Assembly: GCF_003100395.1 (NCBI RefSeq)
Contig: NZ_CP029211.1
Coordinates: 186,001-250,000, forward strand
Length of the DNA stretch: 64,000 nt
From: Aquabacterium olei
Lineage (GTDB): Bacteria; Pseudomonadota; Gammaproteobacteria; Burkholderiales; Burkholderiaceae_C
Direction: 5' to 3'
Position numbers and translations under genes: made by a program. The notes under the pieces were generated by a model. It was given only the letters and a program-made list of their open reading frames with translations, was not told the origin of the DNA and did no database searches. This document shows, in pieces, positions 50,733 through 59,149 of this stretch; position 1 is the first letter of the stretch; every line of letters starts with the position of its first letter.

Positions 50733-51281
50733 ATGAAAAAACGCGCCGTGATCGTCATCGACCTGCAGAACGAATACCTGCCTTCGGGCAAGCTGCCCCT
50801 GTCGGGCATTGAAGCGGCATCGGCCAATGCGGCCAAGGTGATCGCCGACGCCCGCAGCAAGGGCTTCCCGGTCGTTCACGTGCGTCACGAGTTCGCCAAC
50901 AGCGAGGCACCCGTGTTCGTGCCCGGCACGAACGGCGTGGAAATTCAGCCGACCGTGGCACCCCATGGCGACGAGCCGATCATCGTCAAGAACCACATCA
51001 ACGCCTTCCGCGGCACCGACCTCAAGCAGCAACTCGAAGCCCGTGGCGTCGAAGAAGTCGTGGTCGTCGGGGCGATGAGCCACATGTGCGTCGACGCCGG
51101 TGTGCGCGCCGCCGCGGACATGGGTTATGGCGTCACGGTGCTGCACGATGCCTGCGCCACGCTCGACCTCGAATTCGGCGGTGTGACCGTTCCGGCAGCG
51201 CAGGTGCACGCAACCATGATGGCCGCCTTCGCGTTCGGCTACGCCACGGTGAAGTCGACCGGAGAGTACCTCGCAGCCTGA
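50733..51281 (+). CDS. Isochorismatase-family cysteine hydrolase
   Basis: The ATG at 50733 follows CCGGAGACC. The 182-residue protein has the catalytic triad: Asp in VIDLQNEY, Lys in IVKNHINAF, and Cys in GAMSHMCVDAG. The family includes nicotinamidases and other amide hydrolases, and the substrate cannot be deduced. Gene order suggests control by the upstream GlxA-type regulator. Confidence 0.9.
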   Translation: MKKRAVIVIDLQNEYLPSGKLPLSGIEAASANAAKVIADARSKGFPVVHVRHEFANSEAPVFVPGTNGVEIQPTVAPHGDEPIIVKNHINAFRGTDLKQQLEARGVEEVVVVGAMSHMCVDAGVRAAADMGYGVTVLHDACATLDLEFGGVTVPAAQVHATMMAAFAFGYATVKSTGEYLAA

Positions 51282-51290
51282 GGTCGCTCC

Positions 51291-52661
51291 TCACTGAAGC
51301 AGGGCTGGCAGCCCTGACACACCCAGGCCGATCACGGCACAGGCTGCCAGCAGCGGCATCACGCCGACCTTGAACCGGAACAGGGCGACCGCGGCCCCCA
51401 GCGCGATCGCCGCAGAAGCGCCATCGAAGGGGCCCTGAAAGCCGCGCGGCCACAGCACGTGGTACGCGAAGAACAAGGCGAGATTCAGGATCACGCCCAC
51501 CACCGCGGCCGTGATGGCGGTGAGTGGCGCGGTGAACGCCAGCTTGCCATGCGTGGACTCGATGAGCGGACCACCCGCCAGGATGAAGACAAAGGACGGC
51601 AGGAAGGTGAAGAAGGTCACCACGCCGGCCGCGGTGGCACCGGCCAGAAACAGCGCATCCGGCCCGAACAGTTGCTTGAGCCATCCTCCCACGAAGCCGA
51701 CAAACGCCACCACCATGATGAGCGGACCGGGCGTCGTTTCACCGAGCGCCAGGCCGTCGATCATCTGGGGCCCGCTGAGCCACTGGTGATGCTCGACCGC
51801 GCCCTGGTACACGTAGGGCAGCACTGCATAGGCTCCGCCGAACGTCAGCAAGGCGGCCTTGGTGAAGAACCATCCCATCTGGGTCAGCGCGCCACTCACG
51901 CCCTGGGTGGCGGTCAGCATGGCCATGGCCCCCAGCCAGAGTCCCGCACCGGTGGCCAGCACGGCGGCGAGGTGCCCGCGGCGAAACACCGCGTGGGGGG
52001 GTGTCGGGGTGTCGTCGTCAATGAGGGCAGGGCCATAGCTGGCCTGCGCCCCACCATGCCCCCCGCCCATCGCAAACACGTGGGGTGCCAAACGGGCACC
52101 GAGCGCACCCAGACCGCCGGCCACCAGCACGATCAAGGGAAACGGCGCGTCCAGCACGAAGATGGCCACGAAAGCACCGCCCGCGATGGCCCACAACCAC
52201 GGGTTCTTCAAGGCGCGGCTGCCGATGCGATGCGCAGCGTGGATGACGAGCGCCGTCACCGCAGGCTTGATGCCATAGAAGAGCCCGGCCACCAGCGGCA
52301 GGTGACCGAAGGCCACGTACACCCAGGACAGGCCGATGAGGATGAACAGCGAGGGCAGCACGAACAGGGCGCCCGCCACGATGCCACCCCCGGTGCGGTG
52401 CATCAGCCAGCCGATGTAGGTGGCCAGTTGCTGGGCCTCGGGGCCGGGCAGCAACATGCAGTAGTTCAGTGCATGAAGAAACCGCCGCTCGCTGATCCAG
52501 CGCCGCCGCTCCACCAACTCCGTGTGCATGATCGCGATCTGGCCAGCGGGCCCGCCGAAGCTGATGAAACCGAGCTTGAGCCAGAAGCGGAACGCCTCCC
52601 AGAAGCCAACAGGCGAGGGGCGGACTCGGGTGGGGGGCGAGGAAACGGGGGCGCCAGTCAT
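51291..52661 (-). CDS. chrA: Chromate transporter ChrA (CHR family, two-domain)
   Basis: I choose the ATG at 52659-52661 (MTGAPVSSPPTRVR), which has AGGAGA eight bases upstream; longer frames have no such site. The protein of about 456 residues is a two-domain CHR exporter. The first domain has LGFISFGGPAGQIAIMH and the LLPGPEAQQLATYIG motif. The second repeats FTKAALLTFGGAYAVLPYV and GETTPGPLIMVVAFVG. Such proteins expel chromate. It lies between the hydrolase and modA. Confidence 0.92.
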   Translation of the reverse strand: MTGAPVSSPPTRVRPSPVGFWEAFRFWLKLGFISFGGPAGQIAIMHTELVERRRWISERRFLHALNYCMLLPGPEAQQLATYIGWLMHRTGGGIVAGALFVLPSLFILIGLSWVYVAFGHLPLVAGLFYGIKPAVTALVIHAAHRIGSRALKNPWLWAIAGGAFVAIFVLDAPFPLIVLVAGGLGALGARLAPHVFAMGGGHGGAQASYGPALIDDDTPTPPHAVFRRGHLAAVLATGAGLWLGAMAMLTATQGVSGALTQMGWFFTKAALLTFGGAYAVLPYVYQGAVEHHQWLSGPQMIDGLALGETTPGPLIMVVAFVGFVGGWLKQLFGPDALFLAGATAAGVVTFFTFLPSFVFILAGGPLIESTHGKLAFTAPLTAITAAVVGVILNLALFFAYHVLWPRGFQGPFDGASAAIALGAAVALFRFKVGVMPLLAACAVIGLGVSGLPALLQ

Positions 52662-52792
52662 GCGGCGTTCTCCTGGGTACATGGTCTTGACCGGGACACC
52701 GTGATTGTCTTGCTGAAGGAAGCGGCTGGCAGGGGCGACCGTTGCGGATGCTAGATTGGCGCTTTGCAATCCGACCGACCGCGAACCCCGAC

Positions 52793-53542
52793 ATGAAGCG
52801 TTTCCTGCTCGCCGCAGCGGCCCTGCTGGCCACGTCACTGCACGCTCACGGGGCCGAGGTCTCTGTGGCCGTGGCGGCCAACTTCACCGCGCCGATGCAG
52901 AAGATCGCCGCGCTGTTCGAGCAGGACACCGGCCACAAGGCCGTGCTCGCCTTCGGCTCCACCGGGCGCTTCTACGCGCAGATCCGGAACGGGGCACCGT
53001 TCGAGGTGCTGCTGGCCGCCGACGATGAAACCCCGGCCCGACTCGAGCGAGAGGTGCTCGCCGTCCCGGGCAGCCGCTTCACCTACGCCGTGGGCAGGCT
53101 GGTGCTCTGGAGCAAGCGGGCCGGGCTGGTGGACGGACAGGGCCAGGTGCTCCGCCGCCGCGATGCCTTCGACAGGATCGCCGTGGCCGACCCGAAGCTC
53201 GCGCCCTACGGTGCGGCCGCCATCGAGGTGATGGGCAAGCTCGGCGTGCTCGATGCGTTGCGGCCCAGGATCGTGCAGGGCGAGAGCATCGCGCAGACCC
53301 ACCAGTTCGTGGCCACGCAGAACGCGGCGCTGGGCTTTGTCGCCATGTCACAAGTCTATGTGAATGGCCATCTGGGCGAGGGCTCGGCCTGGATCGTCCC
53401 GGCCGACCTGCACGCGCCCCTCCGACAGGACGCCGTGCTGCTGAAGAAGGGTCAGGGGAATGCCGCTGCCACCGCGCTGCTGGCCTTCCTCAAGGGTGAC
53501 AAGGCCAAGGCCTTGATCCGGGGCCACGGGTATGGCCTTTGA
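52793..53542 (+). CDS. modA: Molybdate-binding periplasmic protein ModA
   Basis: I start at ATG 52793 (MKRFLLAAAALLATSLHAHGA), giving a normal signal peptide cleaved after about residue 20. VSVAVAANFTAPMQKIA and FGSTGRFYAQIRNGAPFEVLLAADDE match the ModA/Wtp oxyanion site. Its 249 aa are typical. It captures molybdate for an ABC importer, but no modB or modC lies nearby, so this is an orphan copy. Molybdenum is needed for NarG. Confidence 0.9.
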   Translation: MKRFLLAAAALLATSLHAHGAEVSVAVAANFTAPMQKIAALFEQDTGHKAVLAFGSTGRFYAQIRNGAPFEVLLAADDETPARLEREVLAVPGSRFTYAVGRLVLWSKRAGLVDGQGQVLRRRDAFDRIAVADPKLAPYGAAAIEVMGKLGVLDALRPRIVQGESIAQTHQFVATQNAALGFVAMSQVYVNGHLGEGSAWIVPADLHAPLRQDAVLLKKGQGNAAATALLAFLKGDKAKALIRGHGYGL

Positions 53543-53730
53543 AAACCCGGTGAACCCGGACTGCGCCCTGCTCTAGCCCTTTGAACTGCCTCATTCTTGA
53601 GCAAACCAGGGGGTGCCCTGGGAGCGAGACGACTTGCCCGCCCCGAGCCCACAGAGTTATCCACAGCTTCTGTGGGTAAGAGCCGGCGCGGCCTGCGCCC
53701 CACGTTCGAGGGGGGTTTCCTTCTTGTGTT
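53543..53730. other. Intergenic region before the haem cluster
   Basis: No gene is seen in these 188 bases. They contain a small GC hairpin (CCAGGG/CCCTGG, 53606-53621) and the DnaA-box-like repeat, both listed or discussed elsewhere, and end at the Fur box. Confidence 0.5.
53656..53680. repeat. Imperfect inverted repeat with DnaA-box-like arms
   Basis: GTTATCCACA (53656-53665) faces TGTGGGTAAG across a 5-base loop (eight of ten arm positions pair). The left arm contains TTATCCACA, the DnaA-box consensus. It resembles the repeat at 771-795. A further single TGTGGGTAAG-like half lies near 54091. Function is unknown. Confidence 0.4.
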
Positions 53731-53749
53731 GCGAATGATTCTCATTAAC
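53731..53749 (+). promoter_or_regulatory. Fur box at the head of the haem uptake cluster
   Basis: GCGAATGATTCTCATTAAC matches the 19-bp Fur consensus (GATAATGATAATCATTATC) at 14 positions. It is immediately upstream of the small gene at 53751/53796 and the haem genes that follow, so iron-repressed expression is likely. Confidence 0.8.
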
Positions 53750-53750
53750 A

Positions 53751-54002
53751 ATGAGCACATCACGCACTTGCGCGGGCCCTCTCCCGCAGACACCCGTGGA
53801 CACCGCTTCTTCCCTCGCCCCGGTCCAGCACCGCCTGCTCCACCTGCTCGACGAGCTGATCCGTCATGACGGCTACGGCTCGCTGCGGATCGACGTGCGC
53901 CTGCTCAAGCGGGGCCAGAAAGAAGTGATCCTCGATTGCGGCAAGCAGCATCGCTTCGTGGTCGACGTGCCCGCGGCAGCCGTCAAAGACGCCAGCGCGT
54001 GA
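53751..54002 (+). CDS. Small conserved-looking protein at the head of the haem cluster, unknown function
   Basis: The frame encodes 83 residues from ATG 53751, or 68 from GTG 53796 (MDTASSLAPVQHRLLHLL). The earlier ATG lies two bases past the Fur box and lacks a ribosome binding site, so the GTG may be the true start. The core (DELIRHDGYGSLRIDVRLL, then RGQKEVILDCGKQHRFVVD) has a regular strand-like pattern. It is faintly like HemP, but the match is not sufficient to name it. Fur control implies a role in iron or haem metabolism. Confidence 0.65.
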   Translation: MSTSRTCAGPLPQTPVDTASSLAPVQHRLLHLLDELIRHDGYGSLRIDVRLLKRGQKEVILDCGKQHRFVVDVPAAAVKDASA

Positions 54003-54131
54003 ACGTTTTCTGCCCGAGGGCGTGGCGCCCTGGGCCTGCGGACATCTCCGTCCGCCTGCATTCCTCTTCATCACCCTGCTGTTGTGGCCTTTGTGGGTAA
54101 GGAACACGGCGCCCTCTTCAGAGAGCACCTC

Positions 54132-54827
54132 ATGTCCATGTCTGCACGCGCTTTGGCGCCCGCCCTTTCTTCCATCGCCCTGGCCCTTGCGGCTACCGGT
54201 CAGGCCCACGCCACCGCCGGCCAATGGGACAGCAGCGTCGCCGGCTTCAGCGGCACAGGCGCCTCGGCTGCCACGCCGTGGATCGCTTCGCCGGCCACCG
54301 GCAGCACGTATGCCGAGTGGAACGCGATCTTCAGCTACCCGTCCGACAACACGCCCGACATCGGTGGCGTCGGCACCCTGACTGAAACCACGGGCTCCGC
54401 CTTCCCGACCAGCGGCGGCAACATCTACAGCATCTCCGGCGCCTCGGCGTTCTCGCTGGATCTGGGCACGGCAGCAGCCGGCACCTGGGACGTCTACCTG
54501 CGCGTGTCGACCGTGGGCTCGGCCGTGGCCGACACCGCCAAGCTCAACGGCGTGAGCGCCACCCGCGTGACCACCTTCAGCCAGGCCATCACCGGCGGCT
54601 TCGGTGGCACCGAGGAAGAGAGCCTGTGGAAGTGGACGGTCACGCTGAGCAGTCCCGCCACCTGGCTGACGAGTTTTGCGGCCAGTGGTGCACACATGAG
54701 CCTGGACCAGGTGGCCTTCTACGCCGTGCAGACGCCGGCTGCCGCCGTGCCGGAACCCCAGACCTGGGCCCTGATGCTCGCCGGCCTCGGTGCCATGGGC
54801 GCCTTGCAGCGCCGTCGCCGCGCCTGA
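54132..54827 (+). CDS. PEP-CTERM sorted exported protein in the haem locus
   Basis: I start at ATG 54132 (MSMSARALAPALSSIALALA), giving a signal peptide ending near AHA. The mature part of about 180 residues is Ser/Thr/Gly-rich, beta-type sequence without cysteine. The C-terminus VPEPQTWALMLAGLGAMG plus an arginine cluster is a standard PEP-CTERM signal, cut by exosortase. Between a Fur-controlled small gene and a haem TonB receptor, it is a candidate exported haem-related protein, but no known haem-binding fold was recognised and no exosortase is in the window. Confidence 0.85.
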   Translation: MSMSARALAPALSSIALALAATGQAHATAGQWDSSVAGFSGTGASAATPWIASPATGSTYAEWNAIFSYPSDNTPDIGGVGTLTETTGSAFPTSGGNIYSISGASAFSLDLGTAAAGTWDVYLRVSTVGSAVADTAKLNGVSATRVTTFSQAITGGFGGTEEESLWKWTVTLSSPATWLTSFAASGAHMSLDQVAFYAVQTPAAAVPEPQTWALMLAGLGAMGALQRRRRA

Positions 54828-54854
54828 AGTCGACCGAACCGATCTGGAACAGAG

Positions 54855-57143
54855 GTGAAGTCGGCCTCGACCTCGTCGTGCTGGCGGGCGGTGGGCAGCG
54901 GGTTCGCGGTTGCCGCCGCCTGCCTGCCTGCCGCCCTGCCGGTTTCCGCGGCCACGGCCGCTGCAGACGCAGACGCTGAACAGGAGATGCCCGCGGTGCA
55001 GGTGAAGGCCCGCGCCACGCGGCCGCCGGAGGGTGTCACGATGGCGCCCACCCAGGCGCGCACCACCGTGACCGAAGCGACGCTGAGGCAGCGACAGCCG
55101 GACTCGGTCTTCCAGGTGATGGACGAGGTGCCGGGCGTGACCGTGCAGGGCGGACCGCGCAACAGCGGGATGGGCTTCAACATCCGCGGCTACAGCGACA
55201 ACGAAGACGTGCGGATCGAGCTCGACGGGGTGGTGAAAGGCTTCGAGAAGTACCGCTTCGGCGGCACGTTCATCGAGCCGGAGCTGCTCAAGTCCATCGA
55301 AGTGCGCCGGGGTGCGCAGGTGGAAAGCGCCGGCGCGTTGGGCGGCACCGTGAGCGCCACCACGCGCGATGCGCGCGACATGCTGCGCGCCGGGCAACAG
55401 TGGGGCGCCCGCGCCCGCATCGGGCACGCCACCAACAACGACGAGCGCCAGGCCATGGTGGCCGTGTATGGCCGCCCCACCGAGGCCACGGACACGGTAC
55501 TCGCCTTCACGCGCCGCGCCGGAGGCAACCTCAAGCTGGCGGGGGGCGACACCCTGCCCTTGTCCGAGGTCGACATGGGCAGCGGCCTGGCCAAGGCGAG
55601 CTGGTGGCTGAGCGACACATGGCGGCTGAGTGCCAGCTGGATCCGCTACCGGGACCAGGGCCTGCAGGCCTACGACACCTTCAGCGGCACGATGGGCACC
55701 GGCACCACGCCCATGGCGCAGGTCGGCACATTCGGCCAGGTGCAACGCCGCATCGACGACGACACCGTGTCGCTGCAGGCGCTCTGGACCGACGAGGCCG
55801 CGGGCCACGAATGGCAGACGACGCTGGGTCGCAGTCGCACGCGCGTGCAGGATCACTTCGAACCCGGGTGGTCGGTGTTTTCGCTGTCCACCCAGGTCGA
55901 CGACGATGTGCACCAGACGCACCTGACGCTGGACAGCCGACTGCGCTGGCAGTGGCTCGGCAGGCCGTCCACGTCTTCTTCCGTGGCCTCGTCCGGTACG
56001 CAGGCGCAGCAGCTGGCGGTGCGCGCCGGTCTGCAGGCTGGCCAAAGCGACCGTGCCGCCGAGCGCGTGACCGGCAACGCCGTGCTCAACCAGGCGCTCT
56101 ACCGCGACGGCTACAACCCCGCGCAGCCGCCTGGCACCCGTGACACGCAGGGCGCCTTTCTGCAACTCGACTGGCGCCTCGGCCGCATGCAGGTGCTGCC
56201 GGGTGTGCGCTGGGACCAGATCGCGTCCACTGTCCACGGCGCCAATGCCGACCTGCTGAAGGCCGTGGGCGAGTCCGATACGGTGCGCTACACCGAGGTC
56301 TCGCCCAGTCTGACCTTGAGTTATGCGCTGGTGCCCGAGCGGTGGACGGTGTTCGCCACGACCGCCCGGTCCTTCCGCCCGCCCCTGCTGGACGAGGCCT
56401 TCATGCGGGCCGGCTACGGCGTCTGCAACAACAACGCCCTGTTGCGCATGGGCACCGGCACAACGCCACGCGTGCCGGGCTATGCCCCCGGTGCCCAGGT
56501 CGCACCGTCCACGGGCATCTGCAGCAACGCCTTCGTGCCCGAGACGTCGGAGGGCTTCGAGGCCGGCGTGCACACCCGCCAGGTCGATCTGTTCGGGCCG
56601 CGCAGCACGGCCCAGGCCAAGCTCACCGTCTTCTTCAACCACACCGATCACCTCCTCGAATCGCTGATGGCCGAGCCCGGCGGCAGCGGCCGCCTGATCC
56701 AGCCCGGCTGGGAGCGACGCCGCGGGATCGAGCTGGAAACCAGCGTGGGCTGGGCGCAGTGGCGCACGCGCCTGGCCGCCTCACGCCTGCGTGGTCGCCA
56801 GTTCGACGGCCTGTTTGAAAGCGACCTGGTCGGCGTGCCCGGCGACCGGGTGCACCTGAGCGTCGGGCGCCAGCACCCGTGGGGCGAATGGGGCCTGCGC
56901 TGGCAACAGGTCTGGGCACGCCGCTACTACGTGGACACCGCCCGCACCCAGGTGGCCGAAGCGCCGGGCTACCGGCTGCTGGGCGCCTCGCTGACCTGGC
57001 GACTGAACCCCACGTGGGAAACCACGCTCACCGCAGACAACCTGGCCGATGCGAGCTACAGGCTCGACAACGGACTGAGCGGCGCCCTGGGCACCGCCGG
57101 CCCGGGTCGCAACGTCCGCATCTCCCTCAGCGCGCGCTACTGA
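54855..57143 (+). CDS. TonB-dependent haem/haemoglobin receptor
   Basis: The GTG at 54855 opens a 762-residue outer-membrane receptor with a signal peptide (ending near VSA). The plug domain (VFQVMDEVPGVTVQGG, FNIRGYSDNEDVRIELDG, IEVRRGAQVESAGALGG) is followed by a 22-strand barrel. FRPPLLDEAF resembles the FRAP box of haem receptors. The terminal residue is aromatic (Tyr), as expected for barrel assembly. It precedes hmuS by 48 bases. No TonB-ExbBD genes are in the window. Confidence 0.92.
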   Translation: MKSASTSSCWRAVGSGFAVAAACLPAALPVSAATAAADADAEQEMPAVQVKARATRPPEGVTMAPTQARTTVTEATLRQRQPDSVFQVMDEVPGVTVQGGPRNSGMGFNIRGYSDNEDVRIELDGVVKGFEKYRFGGTFIEPELLKSIEVRRGAQVESAGALGGTVSATTRDARDMLRAGQQWGARARIGHATNNDERQAMVAVYGRPTEATDTVLAFTRRAGGNLKLAGGDTLPLSEVDMGSGLAKASWWLSDTWRLSASWIRYRDQGLQAYDTFSGTMGTGTTPMAQVGTFGQVQRRIDDDTVSLQALWTDEAAGHEWQTTLGRSRTRVQDHFEPGWSVFSLSTQVDDDVHQTHLTLDSRLRWQWLGRPSTSSSVASSGTQAQQLAVRAGLQAGQSDRAAERVTGNAVLNQALYRDGYNPAQPPGTRDTQGAFLQLDWRLGRMQVLPGVRWDQIASTVHGANADLLKAVGESDTVRYTEVSPSLTLSYALVPERWTVFATTARSFRPPLLDEAFMRAGYGVCNNNALLRMGTGTTPRVPGYAPGAQVAPSTGICSNAFVPETSEGFEAGVHTRQVDLFGPRSTAQAKLTVFFNHTDHLLESLMAEPGGSGRLIQPGWERRRGIELETSVGWAQWRTRLAASRLRGRQFDGLFESDLVGVPGDRVHLSVGRQHPWGEWGLRWQQVWARRYYVDTARTQVAEAPGYRLLGASLTWRLNPTWETTLTADNLADASYRLDNGLSGALGTAGPGRNVRISLSARY

Positions 57144-57191
57144 GCGCGCACCCCTTGCTCTCTTTCCTTGCCAAACCCATGGAGCCCGACG

Positions 57192-58280
57192 ATGACACCG
57201 ACCTCGAACGACCTCTTGCGCTCGTCCTTCGCCGCCCTGCGGGCCGAGGGCTTGCGCGCCCGCGACGCGGCCGCCCGCATGGGCCTCAGCGAGGGCGCCG
57301 CAGTGGCTGCCCATGCTGTGAGCCCGACCCGGCCGGCACACCCGGCCGACAGCCTGCTGCACGCCGTCGTGCTCGACGCTGACTGGCTGGGTCTGTTGCG
57401 CGGCCTCGAACAGGTCGGCGAGGTCATGGCACTGACCCGCAACGAACACATCGTGCACGAGAAGATCGGCGTGTACCGACACGCCTCTGCACAGGGTCCC
57501 GTGGGCCTCCTCGTCGGCCCGGAGATCGACCTGCGGCTGTTCTTCTCCCACTGGCACGTGGGCTTTCATGTCACCGAATCCACGCCGCGCGGGCTGCAGC
57601 ACAGCCTGCAGTTCTTCGACCGGCATGGCGTGGCCGTCCACAAGGTGCATGCCCGGCCGCAGACCGACTTCGACGCCTGGCACGCCCTGGTGGCGCGCCA
57701 TCACAGTCCCCTGCCCTCGCCCGGTTTCGAGCCCGGCGAGCCCCTCCGCACAGCCGACCGCCCCGATGCCGAGATCGACGCACTCGGGCTGGGTGAGGCC
57801 TGGGCCGCGATGCACGACACGCACGAGTTCTTCGATCTGCTCAAGCGCTTTCAGGTGGGCCGCCTGCAGGCACTGCGGCTGATGGAGGGCGTGCACACGC
57901 GCCCCGCCCCGGCCGATGCCACCGCGCGCCTGCTGGCCCAGGCACGCGACGCCGGCGTGCCCATCATGGTGTTCGTCGGCAGCCGAGGCTGCATCCAGAT
58001 CCACACCGGCCCCTTCCATCGGGTCGAACCCATGGGCCCGTGGCTCAATGTGCTGGACGATGGCTTCAACCTGCATCTGCGCGAAGACGCCATCCATGAA
58101 ACCTGGCTGGTCAGCAAGCCGACCGACGACGGACCGGTGACCTCCATCGAGGTGTTCGACCGCCACGGCGATGTGATCGTGATGTTCTTCGGCGCTCGCA
58201 AGCCCGGCCAGCCCGAGCGGCCCGACTGGCGGGCGCTGGCCTTCGGCCTGACATCGGCCCCCGAGCGGGAGGCCGCATGA
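57192..58280 (+). CDS. hmuS: Cytoplasmic haem-handling protein HmuS/HemS
   Basis: I take the ATG at 57192 (MTPTSNDLLRSSFAALRAEG), after GGAG. The 362-residue protein has two HemS/ChuS repeats; FSHWHVGFHVTE and FVGSRGCIQIHTGPFHRVEPMG carry the conserved histidines near the haem site. These proteins accept or degrade imported haem. It overlaps hmuT by four bases. Confidence 0.93.
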   Translation: MTPTSNDLLRSSFAALRAEGLRARDAAARMGLSEGAAVAAHAVSPTRPAHPADSLLHAVVLDADWLGLLRGLEQVGEVMALTRNEHIVHEKIGVYRHASAQGPVGLLVGPEIDLRLFFSHWHVGFHVTESTPRGLQHSLQFFDRHGVAVHKVHARPQTDFDAWHALVARHHSPLPSPGFEPGEPLRTADRPDAEIDALGLGEAWAAMHDTHEFFDLLKRFQVGRLQALRLMEGVHTRPAPADATARLLAQARDAGVPIMVFVGSRGCIQIHTGPFHRVEPMGPWLNVLDDGFNLHLREDAIHETWLVSKPTDDGPVTSIEVFDRHGDVIVMFFGARKPGQPERPDWRALAFGLTSAPEREAA

Positions 58281-59149
58281 TGCGACGTCGCCACCTGTTC
58301 GCCCTGGCCCTGACGCCCTGGATGCCGGACGCAAAGGCCGCTCCGGCCGCACGCGGGCGCCCACCGCGGCTTGTGACGGTGCACGGCAGCCTGACGGAGA
58401 TCGCCTTTGCGCTGCAGGCGGAAGCCACGCTGGTGGGCACCGACACGACGAGCGCCTACCCGCCCGCCGCACAGCAAACCACCAAAGTGGGCTACATGCG
58501 CAGCCTGTCCGCGGAGGGCCTGCTCGCGCTGCAACCGACCGCCGTCCTGGGCACCGAGGAGGCCGGCCCGGCCGTGGTGCTGGCGCAGATCCGCGCGGCG
58601 GGCATCCCGGTCACCCTGACAGCCTCACGCCACCGCTTCGAAGACGTGACCGACAAGATCCACCTGATCGCCCAGGCCACCGGGCGCGCTCCGGCCGGTC
58701 GCGACGTCGCAGCGAGCCTGGAGCGCCAATGGCAGACGATGCAGGCACACGTGGCACGCACGACGGCGTCACGCGTGGCCCGCAAGGCGGCGCCGCCACG
58801 GGTGTTGTTCGTGATGGCGCACGGCGGTGCCGCCCTGACCGCCGGCACGGACACCGCCGCCGATGCGGTGCTGGGCCTGGTCGGCGCGTCGAACGCTCTC
58901 ACAGGCGTGCGGGGCTACCGCGCCCTCAACGCGGAAGCCGCCGTCGCCGCCCAACCGGACGTGGTGCTCACCACGACCGAATCGCTGGCGTTCGTGGGCG
59001 GCACCGAGCGCTTCTGGCAACAGCCGGGCCTGGCCCTGACGCCCGCCGCGCGGCACCAGCGCCTGATCGCGCTGGACGCCATGGGGCTGCTCGGCTTCGG
59101 GCCGCGCATGCCCGCCGTGCTCGACGACCTCAGGCGGCAGCTGGCATGA
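58277..59149 (+). CDS. hmuT: Haem ABC transporter substrate-binding protein HmuT
   Basis: The 290-residue protein begins with a short, partly twin-Arg-like signal (MMRRRHLFALALTPWMPDAKA). It contains the HmuT/BtuF-fold landmarks TVHGSLTEIAFAL, VGYMRSLSAEGLLALQPTAV and VMAHGGAALTAGTDTAAD. It should deliver haem from the periplasm to HmuUV. Start and stop overlap the neighbours (ATGA both sides). Confidence 0.92.
   Translation: MMRRRHLFALALTPWMPDAKAAPAARGRPPRLVTVHGSLTEIAFALQAEATLVGTDTTSAYPPAAQQTTKVGYMRSLSAEGLLALQPTAVLGTEEAGPAVVLAQIRAAGIPVTLTASRHRFEDVTDKIHLIAQATGRAPAGRDVAASLERQWQTMQAHVARTTASRVARKAAPPRVLFVMAHGGAALTAGTDTAADAVLGLVGASNALTGVRGYRALNAEAAVAAQPDVVLTTTESLAFVGGTERFWQQPGLALTPAARHQRLIALDAMGLLGFGPRMPAVLDDLRRQLA

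Noticed and set aside
53606..53621. CCAGGG/CCCTGG hairpin after modA as a terminator
   Set aside because: The stem is short and no T-run follows it.
54038..54055. GCGGAC/GTCCGC hairpin before the PEP-CTERM gene as a terminator
   Set aside because: It has a six-base stem and no downstream T-run, and the genes on both sides could be cotranscribed.
53760..56651. A leftward open frame of 963 codons across the haem receptor region
   Set aside because: It covers the PEP-CTERM and TonB receptor genes antisense and has no recognisable motif.
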